From the NCBI GenBank assembly GCA_937898375.1, contig CALEJX010000147.1, positions 1 to 7,094 on the forward strand: a stretch of 7,094 bases of DNA, written 5' to 3'. Below, piece after piece: positions 1-5,354 of this stretch (position 1 is its first letter; the number at the start of each line of letters is the position of its first letter). The notes under the pieces are model-generated. The model did not search any database. It was not told the DNA's origin and saw only the letters and a list, made by a program, of their open reading frames with translations. Source of the DNA: an uncultured Ruminococcus sp. (lineage in GTDB: Bacteria > Bacillota > Clostridia > Oscillospirales > Ruminococcaceae). The position numbers were made by a program, and so were the translations under genes.

Positions 1-1173
1 AAGGAAGTCTACTGTATTTACTTTCTTCTTGTTTTCAAGAGTTGAAAGCAGATAAAGGTCACCTGTCATAACGCCGTCCTCGATAGTTTCGATAGTTGCC
101 TTTTCAAGACAATCAGCAAAGTTCATAAGCTCAGGCAGTTCGTCAAGCTCGCCTCTTTTTCTCAGAGCGCCTGTCCATGCGAACAGTGTAGCAACAGAGT
201 TTGTGGAAGTCTCCTCGCCCTTAAGGTGCTTGTAATAGTGTCTCTGAACAGTTCCGTGAGCAGCTTCGTATTCATAAATGCCGTCAGGTGAAACAAGAAC
301 AGAAGTCATCATAGCCAGTGAGCCATATGCTGTAGCTACCATAACAGACATAACGTCACCGTCATAGTTCTTGCAAGCCCAGATATAACCGCCGTTTGAA
401 CGGATAACTCTTGCAACTGCGTCATCGATAAGTGTATAGAAATACTCGATACCGGCAGCTTCAAACTTAGCCTTGTACTCGTTGTCATATATCTCCTGGA
501 AGATATCCTTGAATGTGTGGTCATACTTCTTTGAGATAGTGTCCTTTGTAGCAAACCAAACGTCCTGCTTCTTATCAAGAGCAAAGTTAAAGCAAGCTCT
601 TGCAAATGAAGCGATAGAAGTTGACTTGTTGTGCTGACCCTGAACTATTCCGTCGCACTCAAAGTTGTATATAGTCTCTCTAGTCTCGTTGCCGTCCTTA
701 TCTGTACAAACAAGCTCAGCTTTTGAGCCTGCTGGGCACTTCATTTCAACGTTCTTATAAACGTCGCCGTATGCGTGACGTGCGATAGTGATAGGCTTTG
801 TCCATGTAGGAATGTATGGAGTGATACCCTTAACAAGGATAGGCGTTCTGAAAACAGTTCCGTCAAGGATAGCTCTGATAGTTCCGTTAGGGGATTTCCA
901 CATTTCCTTGAGGTTGTATTCAGGCATTCTGGCGGCGTTAGGTGTGATAGTTGCACACTTAACAGCAACGCCGTATTTCTTTGTTGCGTTTGCAGAATCA
1001 ACAGTTACCTGATCGTTTGTCTCATTTCTGTGGACAAGACCAAGGTCATAGTATTCTGTTTTAAGGTCAATATATGGAGTGAGAAGAATATCCTTTATAT
1101 CCTGCCAGATAATTCTGGTCATTTCGTCACCGTCCATTTCAACGAGCGGTGTTTTCATCTGAATTTTTGCCAT
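1..1173 (-). CDS. icd: NADP-dependent isocitrate dehydrogenase, eukaryotic-like homodimeric type (3' end cut by window)
   Basis: Oxidative decarboxylation of isocitrate to 2-oxoglutarate with NADP, in the cytoplasm. The visible 391 codons have no stop; the family is usually about 400-415 residues, so roughly the last 10-20 are missing. The sequence aligns by eye almost without gaps to human IDH1. It has the N-terminal MDGDEMTRIIW stretch (residues 13-23), the isocitrate loop SPNGTIRAILDGTVFR (94-109, with S94, N96, R100, R109), R132 and Y139 in ARHAYGDVYK, K210 in ATKDTISKKYD, D250/D251 in TLIDDAVAR, NYDGDV (269-274) and the NADP-site stretch EAAHGTVQRH (303-312). Oddity: the position equivalent to metal ligand D279 of human IDH1 is V277 (codon GTT, 343-345), although D250 and D273 are kept. 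The start ATG at 1173 follows a perfect AGGAGGT. The gene lies 104 bp downstream of acn, which makes its substrate, and there is no terminator between them, so co-transcription is likely. The family call is secure; activity is less certain because of V277. Confidence 0.96.
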   Translation of the reverse strand, partial: MAKIQMKTPLVEMDGDEMTRIIWQDIKDILLTPYIDLKTEYYDLGLVHRNETNDQVTVDSANATKKYGVAVKCATITPNAARMPEYNLKEMWKSPNGTIRAILDGTVFRTPILVKGITPYIPTWTKPITIARHAYGDVYKNVEMKCPAGSKAELVCTDKDGNETRETIYNFECDGIVQGQHNKSTSIASFARACFNFALDKKQDVWFATKDTISKKYDHTFKDIFQEIYDNEYKAKFEAAGIEYFYTLIDDAVARVIRSNGGYIWACKNYDGDVMSVMVATAYGSLAMMTSVLVSPDGIYEYEAAHGTVQRHYYKHLKGEETSTNSVATLFAWTGALRKRGELDELPELMNFADCLEKATIETIEDGVMTGDLYLLSTLENKKKVNTVDFL

Positions 1174-1180
1174 TGGTAAG

Positions 1181-1187
1181 ACCTCCT
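1181..1187 (-). promoter_or_regulatory. Ribosome binding site of icd
   Basis: On the minus strand this reads AGGAGGT, with 7 nt to the ATG at 1173. It fixes the icd start. The stop codon (TAG, 1186-1188) of the coding-like frame in the acn-icd spacer overlaps it. Confidence 0.9.
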
Positions 1188-1305
1188 ATAAAGTAATAAT
1201 GGAATATCCGTTGTTTTTAGCTATCACAGATATCTTTTTGTAAACGTCAGGACTTGCAATGATAATATCAAGCTCGATTATTTTGAAAGCTGTTCTCTTG
1301 TGTAG
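1186..1305 (-). other. Coding-like frame without a start codon in the acn-icd spacer
   Basis: In the -1 frame relative to acn, an open stretch of 39 codons begins inside the acn 3' end, crosses the acn stop (1278-1280) and ends at a TAG that overlaps the icd ribosome binding site. The part beyond the acn stop reads like ordinary protein: it begins IIELDIIIASPDVYKK and ends in NNGYSIITL. There is no ATG, and no usable GTG or TTG, near its beginning. It could be the remnant of a gene lost between acn and icd, a rare -1 frameshift tail of aconitase (the acn frame ends TCA AAA TAA, where a lysine tRNA on AAA could slip back onto AAA), or chance in AT-rich DNA. Chance is a serious option for so short a stretch. 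It is listed because it fills the spacer. Confidence 0.25.
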
Positions 1306-3218
1306 TCAAGCAGACCGCCTGCAAGAATGATATCCTTTGTTCTTCCTGTAAGTTCGCAGAGAACAGGTATCTCAGCGCCTGTTGTCTTGTTCACAACAGT
1401 AAGGTGGCTCATATCAGCCTCAACGTCTGCACGAACGTCAGCAAGAACGATCTCGTCGCCCTGATTTATCTTGTCATAATCAGACTCGTTTACAAATGTG
1501 AGCGGCAGGATACCTGCATTGATAAGGTTAGCTCTGTGTATTCTTGCAAAGCTCTTAACAAGAACAGCCTTGATACCAAGATAGAGAGGAGCAAGTGCTG
1601 CGTGTTCTCTTGATGAACCCTGACCGTAGTTTGAACCGCCAACGATTATTGACTTGCCCATGTTCTTTGCACGTCTAGGGAAGTCCTCGTCACATACTGT
1701 GAAGCAGTGCTGTGAGATAGCAGGGATATTTGAACGCAGTGGGAGAATCTTTGCACCTGCTGGCATGATGTGGTCAGTTGTGATATTGTCTCCGACCTTA
1801 AGCGATACCTGACAATCTATGCTGTCGTCAAGCGGTGAAGTCTGTGGGAAAGGCTTGATGTTTGGTCCTCTCAGTACCTCAACGCTGTCCATATCATCTT
1901 CATCAGCAGGAGGAACTACCATGTTGTCATTTATTTCGAAATGCTCAGGAAGCTTGAACTTAGGCATATCGCCAAGTGTTCTTGGGTCAGTGAGGTAGCC
2001 TGTGAGTGCTGAAACAGCAGCCATTTCAGGTGATACCAGGTAAATCTGGCCGTCCTTTGTGCCTGAACGTCCCTCGAAGTTTCTGTTGAATGTTCTAAGT
2101 GAAACACCCTTTGAGTTAGGTGACTGACCCATACCGATACATGGTCCGCAAGCAGATTCAAGTATTCTTGCGCCTGCTGCTATCATATCAGCAAGAGCGC
2201 CATTTTCAGCGATCATAGTAAGTACCTGCTTTGAGCCCGGAGCGATAGCAAGTGAAACGCTAGGGTCAACTGTTTTGCCCTTGAGTATGTGAGCTACCTT
2301 CATCATGTCAACATAAGAAGAGTTTGTGCATGAACCGATACAAACCTGATCTATCTTAAGCTTGCCGATCTCACTTACGCTCTTTACGTTATCAGGAGAA
2401 TGAGGACAGGCAGCCAGTGGTACGAGCTGTGAAAGATCAATATCTATCTGCTCGTCATAAACAGCGTCATCATCAGCTTTCAGTTCGCTCCATACATCAG
2501 CTCTGTCCTGAGCCTTAAGGAAAGCAAGAGTTGTTTCGTCGGAAGGGAAGATAGATGTAGTTGCACCAAGTTCAGCGCCCATATTTGTGATAGTTGCTCT
2601 CTCCGGAACTGTAAGCGTCTTTACGCCCTCGCCGCAGTACTCGATAACTTTGCCTACGCCGCCCTTTACGGACATTCTTCTGAGAACTTCAAGGATAACG
2701 TCCTTAGCTGATACCCATGGAGAAAGCTTGCCTGTGAGATTTACCTTTACGATCTTAGGATATGTGATGTAATAAGCACCGCCGCCCATTGCAACCGCAA
2801 CGTCAAGTCCGCCTGCGCCAATAGCGATCATACCGATACCGCCGCCTGTTGGAGTGTGGCTGTCAGAGCCTATAAGGGTCTTACCTGGTATACCGAAACG
2901 CTCAAGATGTACCTGATGACAGATACCATTTCCAGGACGTGAGAAATAAATGCCGTGCTTCTTGCAGACAGAACCGATAAATCTGTGGTCGTCGGCATTT
3001 TCAAAGCCAGACTGAAGCGTGTTGTGATCGATATAAGCTACAGACTTTTCCGTTCTGACACGAGGAACGCCCATTGCCTCATATTCAAGATAAGCCATTG
3101 TACCTGTTGCATCCTGAGTAAGTGTCTGGTCGATACGGATACCGATCTCCTGACCCTTAACAAATTCGCCGTCAACAAGGTGTGCTTTAAGTATTTTTTC
3201 TGTTAAAGTAAGTCCCAT
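1278..3218 (-). CDS. acn: Aconitate hydratase (aconitase), [4Fe-4S] enzyme, Aquifex-type length
   Basis: Isomerises citrate to isocitrate via cis-aconitate in the cytoplasm, using a [4Fe-4S] cluster. The protein is 646 residues, typical of the shorter mitochondrial/Aquifex-like class rather than the ~900-residue AcnA/IRP class. Visible motifs are QDATGTMAYLEYEAMG (35-50), GSDSHTPTGGGIGM (117-130), the cluster cysteine C297 in CIGSCTNSSYVD, cluster cysteines C357 and C360 in ESACGPCIGMG, and the C-terminal swivel-domain loop GGSNYGQGSSREHAAL (527-542), with S535, S536 and R537 in the substrate site. All three cluster cysteines are present. An upstream in-frame ATG at 3395 would give 705 residues, but the extra segment spans the -35 and -10 boxes and is not protein-like. 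The ATG at 3218 starts directly at the conserved MGLTLTEKIL and has a ribosome binding site. It is the first gene of the acn-icd unit, diverging from the lipoprotein gene. I saw no clear repressor site. Confidence 0.97.
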   Translation of the reverse strand: MGLTLTEKILKAHLVDGEFVKGQEIGIRIDQTLTQDATGTMAYLEYEAMGVPRVRTEKSVAYIDHNTLQSGFENADDHRFIGSVCKKHGIYFSRPGNGICHQVHLERFGIPGKTLIGSDSHTPTGGGIGMIAIGAGGLDVAVAMGGGAYYITYPKIVKVNLTGKLSPWVSAKDVILEVLRRMSVKGGVGKVIEYCGEGVKTLTVPERATITNMGAELGATTSIFPSDETTLAFLKAQDRADVWSELKADDDAVYDEQIDIDLSQLVPLAACPHSPDNVKSVSEIGKLKIDQVCIGSCTNSSYVDMMKVAHILKGKTVDPSVSLAIAPGSKQVLTMIAENGALADMIAAGARILESACGPCIGMGQSPNSKGVSLRTFNRNFEGRSGTKDGQIYLVSPEMAAVSALTGYLTDPRTLGDMPKFKLPEHFEINDNMVVPPADEDDMDSVEVLRGPNIKPFPQTSPLDDSIDCQVSLKVGDNITTDHIMPAGAKILPLRSNIPAISQHCFTVCDEDFPRRAKNMGKSIIVGGSNYGQGSSREHAALAPLYLGIKAVLVKSFARIHRANLINAGILPLTFVNESDYDKINQGDEIVLADVRADVEADMSHLTVVNKTTGAEIPVLCELTGRTKDIILAGGLLDYTREQLSK

Positions 3219-3229
3219 TGTAACAACAA

Positions 3230-3235
3230 TCCTTT
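3230..3235 (-). promoter_or_regulatory. Ribosome binding site of acn
   Basis: AAAGGA on the minus strand, 11 nt upstream of the ATG at 3218. The spacing is slightly long, but no better site exists. It supports the 3218 start over the upstream in-frame ATG at 3395. Confidence 0.75.
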
Positions 3236-3255
3236 CAAAAATTACTGATATTAAT

Positions 3256-3284
3256 ATTTTATAACAAATTGCGAATTTTGTCAA
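3256..3284 (-). promoter_or_regulatory. SigmaA promoter of acn-icd
   Basis: On the minus strand, -35 TTGACA (3279-3284), a 17-bp spacer, then -10 TAAAAT (3256-3261, one mismatch to TATAAT). The predicted transcription start is near 3249, giving a leader of about 30 nt that contains the acn ribosome binding site. The leader is too short for a riboswitch or attenuator. Confidence 0.85.
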
Positions 3285-3388
3285 GGTAAATATAAACATT
3301 TGCAAGATTTTAAAGCGTTTTAGTGCATATTTTTGCATTGCATACGGCAAATCGCTGTATAAATTTTCATTTCTCACGAGTTCTTTAC

Positions 3389-3417
3389 TTGACACGGCAG
3401 AACGTATATTATATAAT
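3389..3417 (+). promoter_or_regulatory. Consensus sigmaA promoter of the lipoprotein-hisA unit
   Basis: -35 TTGACA (3389-3394), a 17-bp spacer, and -10 TATAAT (3412-3417): a perfect match to consensus. The predicted start is near 3424, leaving about 29 nt of leader. It points away from the acn promoter; the two -35 boxes are separated by 104 bp (3285-3388). That AT-rich stretch has three TGCA repeats between 3324 and 3343 but no convincing operator. Confidence 0.92.
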
Positions 3418-3437
3418 AGTTGTATTGCAAAGAAAAC

Positions 3438-3448
3438 AAGGCGGTGAT
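3438..3448 (+). promoter_or_regulatory. Ribosome binding site of the lipoprotein gene
   Basis: AAGGCGGTGAT, one base off the full anti-16S complement AAGGAGGTGAT, 4 nt before the ATG at 3453 (8 nt counted from the GGCGG core). This decides the start: an in-frame TTG at 3420 has no such site and lies just upstream of the predicted transcription start near 3424. Confidence 0.85.
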
Positions 3449-3452
3449 AAGC

Positions 3453-4445
3453 ATGAGAGCAAAAGCGGTTTTGATATCATTATCGGCGGCAATACTATGC
3501 CTGACAGGTTGTACAGAGTCACAAAAGCCCACGACAGTCGTGGATAATTCCTCAGCCGTGACTACATCATCAAGCACTGACAGCGAAAGCGACGACAAAA
3601 CCGCATACTATGACAGCACGCCTATATCTCAGGCTTATCTCTCAGGCAATACAGCAAATCTTGACGATAAGCAGCTTGAAATATATAACAAAGCTGTTTC
3701 AGCCATAGAAACCATTATCACCCCTGATATGAACGATTACCAAAAAGAGCTTGCAATACACGATTACATAGTTGGCTGTGCAAGCTATGATGAAGCGCAT
3801 CTTAACGCACTTGGTATCGGTCTGCCAAACTCAGATAATCCTTACGGCTGTCTTATAAACGGCAAGGCGATATGTTCAGGCTATTCCACAACGTTCCAGC
3901 TCTTTATGGATATGCTGGAAATACCATGCAAGACCATATATGCCGCCGATTTCGAGGGCGACGATCATTCGTGGAATATAGTCCAAATAGGCGGAAGCTG
4001 GTATTACGTTGACGCCTGCTGGGACGACCCTATACCTGACTTTGCGGATAGACCTGTACGGCACAAATATTTCAACGTTTCAAAAGAATACATGAAAACA
4101 AAACACGTCTGGGACGATTCAGAACTTCCTGATACAGACAGTACAGAGTTTAGTTATATCACTCAGATGATAACGCATATAAACTCAGTAGACGAGATAG
4201 AAAGCCTTATGGAAAACGCTGTGGATAATATGCAGGACAGCGTGGCGGTAACGTCAGATATGAATGAGTTTCAATTCGATGAAGCCGACCAAATAGATGC
4301 GAATTTTGACGAAAGAAACATCCATGGACTTAGCAAAGTTTTTGATAACTTCTGTGATAAGCATACAGATTACCAAGTTTATTGTCAGCGAGTTCAAAAC
4401 GGAAATGACATAGTTTTAGTGATATACATGAGAAGATTTAGATAG
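3453..4445 (+). CDS. Secreted lipoprotein with transglutaminase-like (cysteine protease fold) domain
   Basis: A 330-residue protein. The N-terminus is a lipoprotein signal peptide: basic residues R2 and K4, a hydrophobic core 5-16 and the lipobox LTGC with lipidated C20. Cleavage before C20 would anchor the protein on the outer face of the membrane. Residues 21-50 are a Ser/Thr/Asp-rich linker. Residues about 95-220 resemble the transglutaminase-like core, with the triad placed as in that family: C141 in KAICSGYS, H172 in DDHSWNIV, D187 in YYVDACWDDP. Many bacterial members of this superfamily are peptidases or peptide-crosslink enzymes, but the substrate here cannot be told from sequence. 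Residues about 230-330 are acidic, contain no motif I recognise, and end in a probable beta strand (DIVLVIYMRRF). The gene follows a consensus promoter, and hisA starts 9 bp after its stop, so the two are probably one transcript. No functional link to histidine synthesis is evident. Confidence 0.85.
   Translation: MRAKAVLISLSAAILCLTGCTESQKPTTVVDNSSAVTTSSSTDSESDDKTAYYDSTPISQAYLSGNTANLDDKQLEIYNKAVSAIETIITPDMNDYQKELAIHDYIVGCASYDEAHLNALGIGLPNSDNPYGCLINGKAICSGYSTTFQLFMDMLEIPCKTIYAADFEGDDHSWNIVQIGGSWYYVDACWDDPIPDFADRPVRHKYFNVSKEYMKTKHVWDDSELPDTDSTEFSYITQMITHINSVDEIESLMENAVDNMQDSVAVTSDMNEFQFDEADQIDANFDERNIHGLSKVFDNFCDKHTDYQVYCQRVQNGNDIVLVIYMRRFR
3529..3543. repeat. Perfect 15-bp palindrome inside the lipoprotein gene
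   Basis: CCACGAC-A-GTCGTGG: two 7-bp arms around one central base, in the linker codons just after the signal peptide. A one-base loop is too tight for a good RNA hairpin of full length, so if it means anything it is more likely a DNA-binding site. It may equally be chance. Confidence 0.5.
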
Positions 4446-4450
4446 GAGAG
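4444..4450 (+). promoter_or_regulatory. Ribosome binding site of hisA, overlapping the preceding stop codon
   Basis: AGGAGAG, 4 nt before the ATG at 4455. Its first two bases are the last two of the lipoprotein TAG (4443-4445), an arrangement expected for translational coupling. Confidence 0.8.
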
Positions 4451-4454
4451 AGCA

Positions 4455-5228
4455 ATGAAATTCAGACCTTGCATAGATATCCACAATGGCAGTGTAAAGC
4501 AGATCGTGGGCGGAAGCCTTTCCGACAAAAACAATTATGCGGTGGATAACTTTGTTTCAGAATATGACGGCGCATATTATGGCAAACTTTATAAGTCATA
4601 TGGGCTGTCAGGCGGACATATTATTATACTAAACCCCGCAGGCAGCGAATTTTACAATGCAGACCTCGAGCAAGCCTACAGCGCATTATCCGCATTTGAG
4701 GGCGGATTACAGATAGGCGGCGGAATAAATGATGAAAATGCCGCACAGTTTCTCAACAAGGGCGCAAGCCATGTTATCGTAACGAGCTTTGTTTTCAAAA
4801 ATGGGGCTGTGAACTTTGATAATCTGAACAGGCTTGCGAGAGCGGTCGACAAAAGCAGGCTTGTGCTTGATCTTTCATGCAGAAAAAGAGACGGGAAGTA
4901 TTATGTGGTGACAGACCGCTGGCAGAAGTTCACTGATATCGAAATGAATAGTCAGACCCTAGAAATGTTCTCAGAATACTGCGACGAGTTTCTTATCCAC
5001 GCCGTTGATACAGAGGGCAAAGCAAAGGGCATTGAGCCGCAGATAGCAAAGATAATGGGCGAATACTGCACCATTCCGTCAACCTATGCAGGGGGCATAT
5101 CATCATTTGACGACCTCGATACCCTGAAAGAGCTTGGAAAAGGAAAGATAGATTTCACCATAGGCTCTGCGCTTGACATATTCGGCGGCAATATGAGCTT
5201 TGAAAAGGCAGCAAGCTACGGCAAATAG
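4455..5228 (+). CDS. hisA: HisA, phosphoribosylformimino-AICAR-phosphate isomerase, eukaryotic (HIS6-like) type
   Basis: Catalyses the Amadori isomerisation of ProFAR to PRFAR, the fourth step of histidine synthesis, with a (beta/alpha)8 barrel in the cytoplasm. The 257-residue protein resembles yeast HIS6 (about 261 residues) far more than the usual bacterial HisA. Shared blocks recalled from the yeast protein include CIDIHNGSVKQIVGG (6-20), NFVSEYDGAYYGKLYK (32-47), LQIGGGINDEN (85-95), VIVTSFVF (107-114), VLDLSCRKRDGKYYV (137-151), EFLIHAVDTEG (178-188), and TIGSALDIFGGN (235-246). D8 and D139 sit where the two catalytic acids of HisA are expected. YAGGISS (211-217) and TIGSALD are the C-terminal phosphate-binding loops. 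It lies alone, without hisF, hisH or hisG, 9 bp after the lipoprotein gene and read from that gene's promoter. Base composition looks like its neighbours, so if it was transferred this was not recent. Identification rests on motif recall. Confidence 0.93.
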   Translation: MKFRPCIDIHNGSVKQIVGGSLSDKNNYAVDNFVSEYDGAYYGKLYKSYGLSGGHIIILNPAGSEFYNADLEQAYSALSAFEGGLQIGGGINDENAAQFLNKGASHVIVTSFVFKNGAVNFDNLNRLARAVDKSRLVLDLSCRKRDGKYYVVTDRWQKFTDIEMNSQTLEMFSEYCDEFLIHAVDTEGKAKGIEPQIAKIMGEYCTIPSTYAGGISSFDDLDTLKELGKGKIDFTIGSALDIFGGNMSFEKAASYGK

Positions 5229-5292
5229 TCTTTCCTTATGCAATAAACACAATATTTATGGCAGTTTTGCGCATATTTTGGCACAAAAATAT

Positions 5293-5321
5293 TTGCAATT
5301 TTAATGTAAATATGTTATAAT
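5293..5321 (+). promoter_or_regulatory. SigmaA promoter with extended -10, upstream of ddl-murI
   Basis: -10 TATAAT (5316-5321) preceded by TGT (5313-5315), the extended -10 pattern. A weaker -35, TTGCAA (5293-5298), lies 17 bp upstream. The predicted start is near 5328. It lies in the 126-bp gap after hisA, so ddl-murI need not depend on the lipoprotein-hisA promoter. I see no GC-rich hairpin plus T-run terminator in this gap. Confidence 0.85.
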
Positions 5322-5337
5322 ATCATGATACCAATTC

Positions 5338-5345
5338 AGAAAGGA
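5338..5345 (+). promoter_or_regulatory. Ribosome binding site of ddl
   Basis: AGAAAGGA, 9 nt before the ATG at 5355. It rules against the in-frame ATG at 5325, which sits next to the -10 box and upstream of the predicted transcription start near 5328. Confidence 0.85.
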
Positions 5346-5354
5346 CGAATTTTT

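Noticed and set aside
775..1179. 134-residue open frame on the plus strand opposite icd
   Set aside because: It is fully antisense to well-conserved icd codons, has no ribosome binding site, and its composition (Cys/Ser/Phe-rich) is that of a reverse-strand shadow. The same applies to the shorter frames opposite acn, the lipoprotein gene, ddl and murI.
3219..3248. Riboswitch or attenuator in the acn leader
   Set aside because: The predicted leader is only about 30 nt and consists of the ribosome binding site and AT-rich sequence.
3219..3395. N-terminal extension of aconitase starting from an in-frame ATG at 3395 (705 residues)
   Set aside because: The extension covers the acn -35 and -10 boxes, its residues do not look like aconitase, and the 3218 ATG has an AAAGGA site and begins at the conserved N-terminus.
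3420..3452. Earlier TTG start for the lipoprotein
   Set aside because: It lies just upstream of the predicted transcription start near 3424 and has no ribosome binding site; the ATG at 3453 gives a proper signal peptide.
5251..5293. Possible terminator after hisA (AATATTT/AAATATT arms and an ATATTTTG/CAAAAATAT pair)
   Set aside because: The arms are almost entirely A-T, the outer loop is about 29 nt, and there is no following T-run in a terminator position.
5325..5354. Earlier ATG start for ddl
   Set aside because: It lies directly after the -10 box and upstream of the predicted transcription start; the ribosome binding site at 5338-5345 serves the ATG at 5355.
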